Source: Petrolisthes cinctipes (lineage: Eukaryota > Arthropoda > Malacostraca > Decapoda > Porcellanidae). From it: a stretch of DNA of 64,000 nt. Both the position numbers and the translations under genes were made by a program. The notes under the pieces were generated by a model, which saw only the letters and a program-made list of their open reading frames with translations, was not told the DNA's origin and ran no database searches. Shown here piece by piece: positions 1 to 10,614 of this stretch (positions within the stretch are counted from its first letter, which is position 1; every line of letters starts with the position of its first letter). Where the stretch lies: NCBI GenBank assembly GCA_033782935.1, contig JAWQEG010000084.1:930001-994000 (forward strand), written 5' to 3'.

Positions 1-832
1 TGTACATGCCTATTCCGTGTTAGAGTATTTTCAAAATTCAGGCCCAAAACATGCTGAAAATCGATATTTTTGGTGCCCAAAGTCAATATATGCATGTATC
101 TTCTGTACCCGTTTATATCTTAAATTCAGGCTCAAAACACCCGAAAATTCAATATTTTGGGGTCCCAGAAGCAATCTGTACAGTGCTAGAATATTTTCAA
201 AATATAGGCTAAAAACATGCTAAAAATCGGTCTTTTAGGTGCCAAAAAGTCGATATCTCAAATTCAGTCCCAAAACACCCGAAAATTCGATATTTTGGGG
301 TCCCAGAAGCAATCTGTACATGCCTACTCAGTGTTAGAGTATTTTAAAAATTCAGGCCCAAAACATGCTGAAAATCGATATTTTTGGTGCCCAAAGTCAA
401 TATGTGCATGTATCTTCTGTACCAGTTTATATCTCAAATTCAGGCTCAAAAACACCCGAAAATTCAATATTTTGGGGTCCCAGAAGCAATCTGTACATGC
501 CTACTCAGTGCTAGAATATTTTAAAAATATAGGCTAAAAACATGCTAAAAATCGATCTTTTAGGTACCAAAAAGTCGATATCTCAAATTCAGTCCCAAAA
601 CACCCGAAAATTCGATATTTAGGGGTCCCAGAAGCGATCTGTACATGCCTACTCCGTGTTAGAGTATTTTCAAAATACATGCTCAAAACATACTGAAAAT
701 CGATCTTTTAGGTGCACAAAAGTCGATATGTGTATGCATCTTCAGTACCCGTTTATATCTCAAATTCAGGCTCAAAACACCCGAAAATTCAATATTTTGG
801 GGTCCCAGAAGCAATCTGTACATGCCTACTCA

Positions 833-920
833 GTGTTAGAGTATTTTCAAAATACAGGCCCAAAACATGCTGAAAATCGATATTTTAGATGCCCAAAGTC
901 AATATGTGCATGTATCTTCT
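833..920 (+). repeat. 88-bp half-monomer, first half of a B monomer
   Basis: Aligned without gaps to the second half (921-1008), I count 56 identical bases out of 88 by hand. The best stretches are offsets 21-30 (aggcccaaaa against aggctcaaaa), 41-54 and 71-80 (tgtgcatg against tgtacatg). This supports the 176-bp monomer being an old tandem dimer of an 88-bp unit. Confidence 0.82.
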
Positions 921-1008
921 GTACCCGTTTATATCTCAAATTCAGGCTCAAAACACCCGAAAATTCAATATTTTGGGGTCCCAGAAGCAATCTGTACATG
1001 CCTACTCA
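921..1008 (+). repeat. 88-bp half-monomer, second half of a B monomer
   Basis: Counterpart of 833-920 with equal length and no indel needed. Conserved landmarks fall in the same order: caaa, then an aggc/caaaac block, then gaaaattcaatatttt, then a ccagaagcaa block, then tgtacatgc. The two halves are far more diverged from each other (about 36% mismatch) than monomers of the same class are (a few percent), so the duplication is ancient. Confidence 0.82.
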
Positions 1009-4000
1009 GTGCTAGAATATTTTCAAAATATAGGCTAAAAACATGCTAAAAATCGATCTTTTAGGTGCCAAAAAGTCGATATCTCAAATTCAGTCCCAAA
1101 ACACCAGAAAATTCGATATTTAGGGGTCCCAGAAGCGATCTGTACATGCCTACTCCGTGTTAGAGTATTTTCAAAATACATGCTCAAAACATACTGAAAA
1201 TCGATCTTTTAGGTGCACAAAAGTCGATATGTGCATGCATCTTCAGTACCCGTTTATATCTCAAATTCAGGCTCAAAACACCCTAAAATTCAATATTTTG
1301 GGGTCCCAGAAGCAATCTGTACATGCCTACTCAGTGTTAGAGTATTTTCAAAATACAGGCCCAAAACATGCTGAAAATCGATATTTTAGATGCCCAAAGT
1401 CAATATGTGCATGTATCTTCTGTACCCGTTTATATCTCAAATTCAGGCTCAAAACACCCGAAAATTCAATATTTTGGGGTCCCAGAAGCAATCTGTACAT
1501 GCCTACACAGTGCTAGAATATTTTCAAAATATAGGCTAAAAACATGCTAAAAATCGACATTTTAGGTGCCAAAAAATCGATATCTCAAATTCAGTCCCAA
1601 AACACCCGAAAATTCGATATTTAGAGGTCCCAGAAGGTATCTGTACATGCCTACTCCGTGTTAGAGTATTTTCAAAATACAGGCCAAAAACATACTGAAA
1701 ATCGATCTTTTAGGTGCCCAAAAGTCGATATGTGCATGCATCTTCTGTACCCGTTTATATCTCAAATTCTGGCTCAAAACACCCGAAAATTCGATATTTT
1801 GGGGTCCCAGAAGCGATCTGTACATGCCTACTCCGTGTTAGAGTATTTTCAAAATTCAGGCCTAAAACATGCTGAAAATCGATATTTTTGGTGCCCAAAG
1901 TCAATATGTGCATGTATCTTCTGTACCCGTTTATATCTTAAATTCAGGCTCAAAACACCCGAAAATTCAATATTTTGGGGTCCCAGAAGCAATCTGTACA
2001 GTGCTAGAATATTTTCAAAATATAGGCTAAAAACATGCTAAAAATCGATCTTTTAGGTGCCAAAAAGTCGATATCTCAAATTCAGTCCCAAAACACCCGA
2101 AAATTCGATATTTTGGGGTCCCAGAAGCAATCTGTACGTGCCTACTCAGTGTTAGAGTATTTTCAAAATTCAGGCCCAAAACATGCTGAAAATCGATATT
2201 TTTGGTGCCCAAAGTCAATATGTGCATGTATCTTCTGTACCAGTTTATATCTCAAATTCAGGCTCAAAACACCCGAAAATTCAATATTTTGGGGTCCCAG
2301 AAGCAATCTGTACATGCCTACTCAGTGCTAGAATATTTTCAAAATATAGGCTAAAAACATGCTAAAAATCGATCTTTTAGGTGCCAAAAAGTCGATATCT
2401 CAAATTCAGTCTAAAAACACCCGAAAATTCGATATTTAGGGGTCCCAGAAGCGATCTGTACATGCCTACTCCGTGTTAGAGTATTTTCAAAATACATGCT
2501 CAAAACATACTGAAAATCGATCTTTTAGGTGCACAAAAGTCGATATGTGTATGCATCTTCAGTACCCGTTTATATCTCAAATTCAGGCTCAAAACACCCG
2601 AAAATTCAATATTTTGGGGTCCCAGAAGCAATCTGTACATGCCTACTCAGTGTTAGAGTATTTTCAAAATACAGGCCCAAAACATGCTGAAAATCGATAT
2701 TTTAGATGCCCAAAGTCAATATGTGCATGTATCTTCTGTACCCGTTTATATCTCAAATTCAGGCTCAAAACACCCGAAAATTCAATATTTTGGGGTCCCA
2801 GAAGCAATCTGTACATGCCTACACAGTGCTAGAATATTTTCAAAATATAGGCTAAAAACATGCTAAAAATCGACATTTTAGGTGCCAAAAAATCGATATC
2901 TCAAATTCAGTCCCAAAACACCCGAAAATTCGATATTTAGAGGTCCCAGAAGGTATCTGTACATGCCTACTCCGTGTTAGAATATTTTCAAAATACAGGC
3001 CAAAAACATACCGAAAATCGATCTTTTAGGTGCCCAAAAGTCGATATGTGCATGCATCTTCTGTACCCGTTTATATCTCAAATTCTGGCTCAAAACACCC
3101 GAAAATTCGATATTTTGGGGTCCCAGAAGCGATCTGTACATGCCTACTCCGTGTTAGAGTATTTTCAAAATTCAGGCCCAAAACATGCTGAAAATCGATA
3201 TTTTTGGTGCCCAAAGTCAATATGTGCATGTATCTTCTGTACCCGTTTATATCTTAAATTCAGGCTCAAAACACCCGAAAATTCAATATTTTGGGGTTCC
3301 AGAAGCAATCTGTACAGTGCTAGAATATTTTCAAAATATAGGCTAAAAACATGCTAAAAATCTATCTTTTAGGTGCCAAAAAGTCGATATCTCAAATTCA
3401 GTCCCAAAACACCCGAAAATTCGATATTTAGGGGTCCCAGAAGCAATCTGTACATGCCTACTCAGTGTTAGAGTATTTTAAAAATTCAGGCCCAAAACAT
3501 GCTGAAAATCGATATTTTTGGTGCCCAAAGTCAATATGTGCATGTATCTTCTGTACCAGTTTATATCTCAAATTCAGGCTCAAACCACCCGAAAATTCAA
3601 TATTTTGGGGTCCCAGAAGCAATCTGTACATGCCTACTCAGTGCTAGAATATTTTAAAAATATAGGCTAAAAACATGCTAAAAATCGATCTTTTAGGTGC
3701 TAAAAAGTCGATATCTCAAATTCAGTCCCAAAACACCCGAAAATTCGATATTTAGGGGTCCCAGAAGCGATCTGTACATGCCTACTCCGTGTTAGAGTAT
3801 TTTCAAAATACATGCTCAAAACATACTGAAAATCGATCTTTTAGGTGCACAAAAGTCGATATGTGCATGCATCTTCAGTACCTGTTTATATCTCAAATTC
3901 AGGCTCAAAACACCCGAAAATTCAATATTTTGGGGTCCCAGAAGCAATCTGTACATGCCTACTCAGTGCTAGAGTATTTTCAAAATACAGGCCCAAAACA

Positions 4001-4968
4001 TGCTGAAAATTGATATTTTAGATGCCCAAAGTCAATATGTGCATGTATCTTCTGTACCCGTTTATATCTCAAATTCAGGCTCAAAACACCCGAAAATTCA
4101 ATATTTTGGGGTCGTAGAAGCAATCTGTACATGCCTACACAGTGCTAGAATATTTTCAAAATATAGGCTAAAAACATGCTAAAAATCGACATTTTAGGTG
4201 CCAAAAAATCGATATCTCAAATTCAGTCCCAAAACACCCGAAAATTCGATATTTAGAGGTCCCAGAAGGTATCTGTACATGCTTACTCCGTGTTAGAGTA
4301 TTTTCAAAATACAGGCCAAAAACATACTGAAAATCGATCTTTTAGGTGCCCAAAAGTCGATATGTGCATGCATCTTCTGTACCCGTTTATATATCAAATT
4401 CTGGCCCTAAACACCCGAAAATTCGATATTTTGGGGTCCCAGAAGCGATCTGTACATGCCTACTCCGTGTTGGAGTATTTTCAAAATTCAGGCCCAAAAA
4501 CATGCTGAAAATCGATATTTTTGGTGCCCAAAGTCAATATGTGCATGTATCTTCTGTACCCGTTTATATCTCAAATTCAGGCTCAAAACACCCGAAAATT
4601 CAATATTTTGGGGTCCCAGAAGCAATCTGTAGATGCCTACTCAGTGCTAGAATATTTTCAAAATATAGGCTAAAAACATGCTAAAAATCGATCTTTTAGG
4701 TGCCAAAAAGTCGATATCTCAAATTCAGTCCCAAAACACCAGAAAATTCGATATTTAGGGGTCCCAGAAGGTATCTGTACATGCTTACTCCGTGTTAGAG
4801 TATTTTCAAAATACAGGCCAAAAACATATTGAAAATCGATCTTTTAGGTGCCCAAAAGTCGATATGTGCATGCATCTTCTGTACCCGTTTATATCTCAAA
4901 TTCTGGCCCTAAACACCCGAAAATTCGATATTTTGGGGTCCCAGAAGCGATCTGTACATGCCTACTCC

Positions 4969-5282
4969 GTGTTAGAGTATTTTCAAAATTCAGGCCGAAA
5001 ACATGCTGAAAATCGATATTTTTGGTGCCCAAAGTCAATATGTGCATGTATCTTCTGTACCCGTTTATATCTCAAATTCAGGCTCAAAACACCCGAAAAT
5101 TCAATATTTTGGGGTCCCAGAAGCAATCTGTACAGTGCTAGAATATTTTCAAAATATAGGCTAAAAACATGCTAAAAATCGATCTTTAAGGTGCCAAAAA
5201 GTCGATATCTCAAATTCAGTCCCAAAACACCCGAAAATTCGATATTTAGGGGTCCCAGAAGCGATCTGTACATGCCTACTCC
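4969..5282 (+). repeat. Short E/C1 joint: 10-bp deletion variant (reference copy)
   Basis: E runs 4969-5134 (166 bp in place of 176) and C1 runs 5135-5282. The joint reads aatctgtacagtgctag, lacking the 10 bp tgcctactca found in long joints. The variant recurs in dozens of trimers across the window, is the majority form from about 22 kb onward, and changes the trimer from 501 to 491 bp. Confidence 0.93.
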
Positions 5283-5783
5283 ATGTTAGAGTATTTTCAA
5301 AATACATGCTCAAAACATACTGAAAATCGATCTTTTAGGTGCACAAAAGTCGATATGTGCATGCATCTTCAGTACCTGTTTATATCTCAAATTCAGGCTC
5401 AAAACACCCGAAAATTCAATATTTTGGGGTCCCAGAAGCAATCTGTACATGCCTACTCAGTGTTAGAGTATTTTCAAAATACAGGCCCAAAACATGCTGA
5501 AAATCGATATTTTAGATGCCCAAAGTCAATATGTGCATGTATCTTCTGTACCCGTTTATATCTCAAATTCAGGCTCAAAACACCCGAAAATTCAATATTT
5601 TGGGGTCCCAGAAGCAATCTGTACATGCCTACTCAGTGCTAGAATATTTTCAAAATATAGGCTAAAAACATGCTAAAAATCGATCTTTTAGGTGCCAAAA
5701 AGTCGATATCTCAAATTCAGTCCCAAAACACCCGAAAATTCGATATTTAGGGGTCCCAGAAGCGATCTGTACATGCCTACTCC

Positions 5784-5960
5784 GTGTTAGAGTATTTTCA
5801 AAATACATGCTCAAAACATACTGAAAACCGATCTTTTAGGTGCACAAAAGTCGATATGTGCATGCATCTTCTGTACCCGTTTATATCTCAAATTCTGGCC
5901 CTAAACACCCGAAAATTCGATATTTTGGGGTCCCAGAAGCGATCTGTACATGCCTACTCC
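5784..5960 (+). repeat. A/D chimeric monomer
   Basis: The first part is class A (tacatgctcaaaacatac, ggtgcacaaaagtcg). The second is class D (cttctgtaccc, ctggccctaaacaccc, attcgatattttgggg). The switch lies between the cacaaaag and cttctgtac markers. It is followed by E rather than B, so the exchange also changed the HOR order. Similar A-to-D switches, with the crossover further 3', occur at 22303, 26949, 28442, 31094, 32587 and 38883. Confidence 0.85.
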
Positions 5961-6786
5961 GTGTTAGAGTATTTTCAAAATTCAGGCCCAAAACATGCTG
6001 AAAATCGATATTTTTGGTGCCCAAAGTCAATATGTGCATGAATCTTCTGTACCCGTTTATATCTCAAATTCAGGCTCAAAACACCCGAAAATTCAATATT
6101 TTGGGGTCCCAGAAGCAATCTGTACATGCCTACTCAGTGCTAGAATATTTTCAAAATATAGGCTAAAAACATGCTAAAAATCGATCTTTTAGGTGCCAAA
6201 AAGTCGATATCTCAAATTCAGTCCCAAAACACCCGAAAATTCGATATTTAGGGGTCCCAGAAGCGATCTGTACATGCCTACTCCGTGTTAGAGTATTTTC
6301 AAAATACATGCTCAAAACATACTGAAAATCGATCTTTTAGGTGCACAAAAGTCGATATGTGCATGCATCTTCAGTACCCGTTTATATCTCAAATTCAGGC
6401 TCAAAACACCCGAAAATTCAATATTTTGGGGTCCCAGAAGCAATCTGTACATGCCTACTCAGTGTTAGAGTATTTTCAAAATACAGGCCCAAAACATGCT
6501 GAAAAAGCGATATTTTAGATGCCCAAAGTCAAAATGTGCATGTATCTTCTGTACCCGTTTATATCTCAAATTCAGGCTCAAAACACCCGAAAATTCAATA
6601 TTTTGGGGTCCCAGAAGCAATCTGTACATGCCTACACAGTGCTAGAATATTTTCAAAATATAGGCTAAAAACATGCTAAAAATCGACATTTTAGGTGCCA
6701 AAAAATCGATATCTCAAATTTAGTCCCAAAACACCCGAAAATTCGATATTTAGAGGTCCCAGAAGGTATCTGTACATGCCTACTCC

Positions 6787-6931
6787 GTGATAGAGTATTT
6801 TCAAAATACAGGGCCCAAAAGTCGATATGTGCATGCATCTTCTGTACCCGTTTATATCTCAAATTCTGGCCCTAAACACCCGAAAATTCGATATTTTGGG
6901 GTCCCAGAAGCGATCTGTACATGCCTACTCC
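6787..6931 (+). repeat. Scarred D monomer (D'), 145 bp, 32-bp internal deletion
   Basis: Normal D reads caggccaaaaacatac and later ggtgcccaaaag; here cagg is joined directly to gcccaaaag, removing 32 bp. The monomer also opens with gtgatagag rather than gtgttagag. The identical scar at 11116-11260 proves the 4,329-bp duplication. The gtgatagag opening also occurs without the deletion at 48870 and 59157. Confidence 0.93.
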
Positions 6932-8935
6932 GTGTTAGAGTATTTTCAAAATTCAGGCCGAAAACATGCTGAAAATCGATATTTTTGTTGCCCAAAGTCA
7001 ATATGTGCATGTATCTTCTGTACCCGTTTATATCTCAAATTCAGGCTCAAAACACCCGAAAATTCAATATTTTGGGGTCCCAGAAGCAATCTGTACATGC
7101 CTACTCAGTGCTAGAATATTTTCAAAATATAGGCTAAAAACATGCTAAAAATCGATCTTTTAGGTGCCAAAAAGTCGATATCTCAAATTAATTCCCAAAA
7201 CACCCGAAAATTCGATATTTAGGGGTCCCAGAAGTGATCTGTACATGCCTACTCCGTGTTAGAGTATTTTCAAAATACATGCTCAAAACATACTGAAAAT
7301 CGATCTTTTAGGTGCACAAAAGTCGATATGTGCATACATCTTCAGTACCCGTTTATATCTCAAATTCAGGCTCAAAACACCCGAAAATTCAATATTTTGG
7401 GGTCCCAGAAGCAATCTGTACATGCCTACTCAGTGTTAGAGTATTTTCAAAATACAGGCCCAAAACATGCTGAAAATCGATATTTTAGATGCCCAAAGTC
7501 AATATGTGCATGTATCTTCTGTACCCGTTTATATCTCAAATTCAGGCTCAAAACACCCGAAAATTCAATATTTTGGGGTCCCAGAAGCAATCTGTACATG
7601 CATACTCAGTGCTAGAATATTTTCAAAATATAGGCTAAAAACATGCTAAAAATCGATCTTTTAGGTGCCAAAAAGTCGATATCTCAAATTCAGTCCCAAA
7701 ACACCCGAAAATTCGATATTTAGGGGTCCCAGAAGCGATCTGTACATGCCTACTCCGTGTTAAAGTATTTTCAAAATACATGCTCAAAACATACTGAAAA
7801 TCGATCTTTTAGGTGCACATAAGTCGATATGTGCATGCATCTTCAGTACCTGTTTATATCTCAAATTCAGGCTCAAAACACCCGAAAATTCAATATTTTG
7901 GGGTCCCAGAAGCAATCTGTACATGCCTACTCAGTGTTAGAGTATTTTCAAAATACAGGCCCAAAACATGCTGAAAATCGATATTTTAGATGCCCAAAGT
8001 CAATATGTGCATGTATCTTCTGTACCCGTTTATATCTCAAATTCAGGCTCAGAACACCCGAAAATTCAATATTTTGGGGTCCCAGAAGCAATCTGTACAT
8101 GCCTACACAGTGCTAGAATATTTTTAAAATATAGGCTAAAAACATGCTAAAAATCGACATTTTAGGTGCCAAAAAATCGATATCTCAAATTCATTCCCAA
8201 AACACCCGAAAATTCGATATTTAGAGGTCCCAGAAGGTATCTGTACATGCTTACTTCGTGTTAGAGTATTTTCAAAATACAGGCCAAAAACATACTGAAA
8301 ATCGATCTTTTAGGTGCCCAAAAGTCGATATGTGCATGCATCTTCTGTACCCGTTTATATCTCAAATTCTGGCCCTAAACACCCGAAAATTCGATATTTT
8401 GGGGTCCCAGAAGCGATCTGTACATGCCTACTCCGTGTTAGAGTATTTTCAAAATACAGGCCCAAAACATGCTGAAAATCGATATTTTTGGTGCCCAAAG
8501 TCAATATGTACATGTATCTTCTGTACCCGTTTATATCTCAAATTCAGGCTCAAAACACCCGAAAATTCAATATTTTGGGGTCCCAGAAGCAATCTGTACA
8601 TGCCTACTCAGTGCTAGAATATTTTCAAAATATAGGCTAAAAACATGCTAAAAATCGATCTTTTAGGTGCCAAAAAGTCGATATCTCAAATTCAGTCCCA
8701 AAACACCCGAAAATTCGATATTTAGGGGTCCCAGAAGCGATCTGTACATGCCTACTCCGTGTTAGAGTATTTTCAAAATACATGCTCAAAACATACTGAA
8801 AATCGATCTTTTAGGTGCACAAAAGTCGATATGTGCATGCATCTTCAGTACCTGTTTATATCTCAAATTCAGGCTCAAAACACCCGAAAATTCAATATTT
8901 TGGGGTCCCAGAAGCAATCTGTACATGCCTACTCA

Positions 8936-9111
8936 GTGTTAGAGTATTTTCAAAATACAGGCCCAAAACATGCTGAAAATCGATATTTTAGATGCCCAAA
9001 GTCAATATGTGCATGTATCTTCTGTACCCGTTTATATCTCAAATTCAGGCTCAGAACACCCGAAAATTCAATATTTAGAGGTCCCAGAAGGTATCTGTAC
9101 ATGCTTACTTC
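8936..9111 (+). repeat. B/C2 chimeric monomer, C2 lost (353-bp A-B dimer)
   Basis: The monomer begins as B and keeps the ctcagaacacccg variant, but its tail is attcaatatttagaggtccc followed by agaaggtatc, the C2 ending. It leads directly into D at 9112. The net effect is loss of one 148-bp C unit by exchange in the shared 3' part. The same junction recurs at 13265-13440 through the 4,329-bp duplication. Confidence 0.92.
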
Positions 9112-9612
9112 GTGTTAGAGTATTTTCAAAATACAGGCCAAAAACATACTGAAAATCGATCTTTTAGGTGCCCAAAAGTCGATATGTGCATGCATCTTCT
9201 GTACCCGTTTATATCTCAAATTCTGGCCCTAAACACCCGAAAATTCGATATTTTGGGGTCCCAGAAGCGATCTGTACATGCCTACTCCGTGTTAGAGTAT
9301 TTTCAAAATACAGGCCCAAAACATGCTGAAAATCGATATTTTTGGTGCCCAAAGTCAATATGTACATGTATCTTCTGTACCCGTTTATATCTCAAATTCA
9401 GGCTCAAAACACCCGAAAATTCAATATTTTGGGGTCCCAGAAGCAATCTGTACATGCCTACTCAGTGCTAGAATATTTTCAAAATATAGGCTAAAAACAT
9501 GCTAAAAATCGATCTTTTAGGTGCCAAAAAGTCGATATCTCAAATTCAGTCCCAAAACACCCGAAAATTCGATATTTAGGGGTCCCAGAAGCGATCTGTA
9601 CATGCCTAATCC

Positions 9613-9789
9613 GTGTTAGAGTATTTTCAAAATACATGCTCAAAACATACTGAAAATCGATCTTTTAGGTGCACAAAAGTCGATATGTGCATGCATCTTC
9701 AGTACCTGTTTATATCTCAAATTCAGGCTCAAAACACCCGAAAATTCAATATTTTGGGGTCCCAGAAGCAATCTGTACATGCCTACTCA
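9613..9789 (+). repeat. Monomer class A (177 bp), reference copy
   Basis: Diagnostic positions are aatacatgctcaaaacatac early in the monomer, then cttttaggtgcacaaaagtc, a tgcatgca palindrome followed by cttcagtacc, and the tail attcaatattttgggg. Class A normally follows C1 and precedes B. It carries a 14-bp alternating purine-pyrimidine tract at 9683-9696. This copy has the common variant cctg for cccg after cttcagta. Confidence 0.95.
9683..9696 (+). other. 14-bp alternating purine-pyrimidine tract with TGCATGCA palindrome (reference copy)
   Basis: The tract reads atatgtgcatgcat and alternates strictly. A and D monomers have this form; B and E monomers have atatgtgcatgtat at the same place, also alternating for 14 bp. 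The 29-bp deletion in class C removes nearly all of it, so the tract spacing along a trimer is about 177 and then 324 bp. Structural role is inference. Confidence 0.7.
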
Positions 9790-9965
9790 GTGTTAGAGTA
9801 TTTTCAAAATACAGGCCCAAAACATGCTGAAAATCGATATTTTAGATGCCCAAAGTCAATATGTGCATGTATCTTCTGTACCCGTTTATATCTCAAATTC
9901 AGGCTCAGAACACCCGAAAATTCAATATTTTGGGGTCCCAGAAGCAATCTGTACATGCCTACACA
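9790..9965 (+). repeat. Monomer class B (176 bp), reference copy
   Basis: Diagnostic positions are aatacaggcccaaaacatgc, then gatattttagatgcccaaag, one base shorter than A at that point, and gtgcatgtatcttctgtacc. Class B normally follows A and precedes C. This copy carries the sub-family variant ctcagaac for ctcaaaac, shared by many class B copies between about 7.9 and 19.7 kb. Confidence 0.95.
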
Positions 9966-10113
9966 GTGCTAGAATATTTTTAAAATATAGGCTAAAAACA
10001 TGCTAAAAATCGACATTTTAGGTGCCAAAAAATCGATATCTCAAATTCAGTCCCAAAACACCCGAAAATTCGATATTTAGAGGTCCCAGAAGGTATCTGT
10101 ACATGCTTACTCC
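9966..10113 (+). repeat. Monomer class C2 (148 bp), reference copy
   Basis: Class C lacks 29 bp relative to A: gtcgatat is joined directly to ctcaaattc. C2 differs from C1 by the entry acacagtgctag, by aaatcgacattttagg, by ccaaaaaatcgatatc, and by the exit tttagaggtcccagaaggta. C2 closes the A-B trimer and is normally followed by D. This copy has atttttaaaatatagg where most have attttcaaaatatagg. Confidence 0.95.
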
Positions 10114-10290
10114 GTGTTAGAGTATTTTCAAAATACAGGCCAAAAACATACTGAAAATCGATCTTTTAGGTGCCCAAAAGTCGATATGTGCATGCATCTT
10201 CTGTACCCGTTTATATCTCAAATTCTGGCCCTAAACACCCGAAAATTCGATATTTTGGGGTCCCAGAAGCGATCTGTACATGCCTACTCC
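10114..10290 (+). repeat. Monomer class D (177 bp), reference copy
   Basis: An A-like monomer recognised by aatacaggccaaaaacatac, cttttaggtgcccaaaagtc, tgcatgcatcttctgtaccc, caaattctggccctaaacac and the tail attcgatattttgggg followed by agaagcgatc. It opens the second trimer of the hexamer and is followed by E. In the 21-58 kb region the D variant caaattctgaccctaaacac predominates; a few copies keep ctggctcaaaac (1658, 2974, 35564, 43677). Confidence 0.95.
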
Positions 10291-10466
10291 GTGTTAGAGT
10301 ATTTTCAAAATTCAGGCCCAAAACATGCTGAAAATCGATATTTTTGGTGCCCAAAGTCAATATGTACATGTATCTTCTGTACCCGTTTATATCTCAAATT
10401 CAGGCTCAAAACACCCGAAAATTCAATATTTTGGGGTCCCAGAAGCAATCTGTACATGCCTACTCA
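10291..10466 (+). repeat. Monomer class E (176 bp), reference copy
   Basis: A B-like monomer recognised by aaaattcaggcccaaaacat and gatatttttggtgcccaaag. It shares with B the one-base-shorter ccaaagtcaatatg. It follows D and precedes C1. Some copies are B/E hybrids, for example at 8435, 9289, 12764 and 18983, which have the B-type aatacaggccc but the E-type tttttggtgcc. Confidence 0.95.
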
Positions 10467-10614
10467 GTGCTAGAATATTTTCAAAATATAGGCTAAAAAC
10501 ATGCTAAAAATCGATCTTTTAGGTGCCAAAAAGTCGATATCTCAAATTCAGTCCCAAAACACCCGAAAATTCGATATTTAGGGGTCCCAGAAGCGATCTG
10601 TACATGCCTACTCC
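10467..10614 (+). repeat. Monomer class C1 (148 bp), reference copy
   Basis: Recognised by the entry ctcagtgctagaatattttc, aaatcgatcttttaggtgcc, aaaaagtcgatatctcaaat and the exit tttaggggtcccagaagcga. It lacks the same 29 bp as C2, so the deletion predates the C1/C2 split. It closes the D-E trimer and is normally followed by A. Confidence 0.95.
10569..10585 (+). other. Weak CENP-B-box-like 17-mer (7 of 9 core positions), reference copy in C1
   Basis: The 17-mer attcgatatttaggggt matches TTCG and GGG of the core pattern nTTCGnnnnAnnCGGGn but not the central A or the C of CGGG. Equivalent 17-mers occur in D (attcgatattttggggt). A, B and E have ttca, and C2 has gagg, both losing core positions. 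A 7/9 match is expected by chance at roughly this frequency, so it is recorded as a candidate only. Confidence 0.15.

Larger units (their letters stand above)
1..6786 (+). repeat. Block 1: mixed trimers, irregular HOR
   Basis: The window opens in the tail of a monomer, with the first full start at 17 (class E). Trimers A-B-C (656, 1157, 2473, 3789, 5283, 6285) are mixed with D-E-C (1658, 2974, 4290, 4792) without strict alternation, and E-C dimers (17, 331, 2149, 3465) lack the leading A or D. The 10-bp-deleted E/C1 junction appears at 183, 2001, 3317 and 5135. A 1,316-bp spacing links 1157/2473 and 1658/2974. The B monomer at 6462 has a one-base insertion (177 bp). Confidence 0.85.
9613..10614 (+). 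repeat. Reference 1,002-bp hexameric HOR (A-B-C2-D-E-C1)
   Basis: This is the cleanest copy of the six-monomer unit: A 177, B 176, C2 148, D 177, E 176 and C1 148 bp, totalling 1,002 bp. The same order recurs from 10615, 13942 and 14944, and with scars from 8759, 13088, 15946, 16875, 18378 and 19307. The two 501-bp halves (A-B-C2 and D-E-C1) are themselves homologous, so the hexamer is a doubled trimer whose halves have diverged at fixed diagnostic positions. Confidence 0.95.

Noticed and set aside
656..1015. Recurring 119-codon open frames spanning A+B or D+E, with variants of 60-127 codons, as possible genes
   Set aside because: They repeat with the satellite, begin at gtg, and end at stops in the C-class monomer (tag/taa around ataggctaaaaac) or in the shared monomer tail. 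A 177-bp monomer is exactly 59 codons, so a stop-poor frame carries from one monomer to the next. There is no start context, promoter or codon signature, and copies vary in frame and length.
2027..2227. Recurring 65-67-codon minus-strand frames (also 6665-6862, 21363-21566, 48774-48977 and others)
   Set aside because: These are reverse-strand readings across C/E, C/D or D/E joints and recur with the repeat. Nothing supports expression or a protein family.
10569..10585. A functional CENP-B box
   Set aside because: Only seven of nine core positions match and such matches are expected by chance. It is kept only as a low-interest observation.
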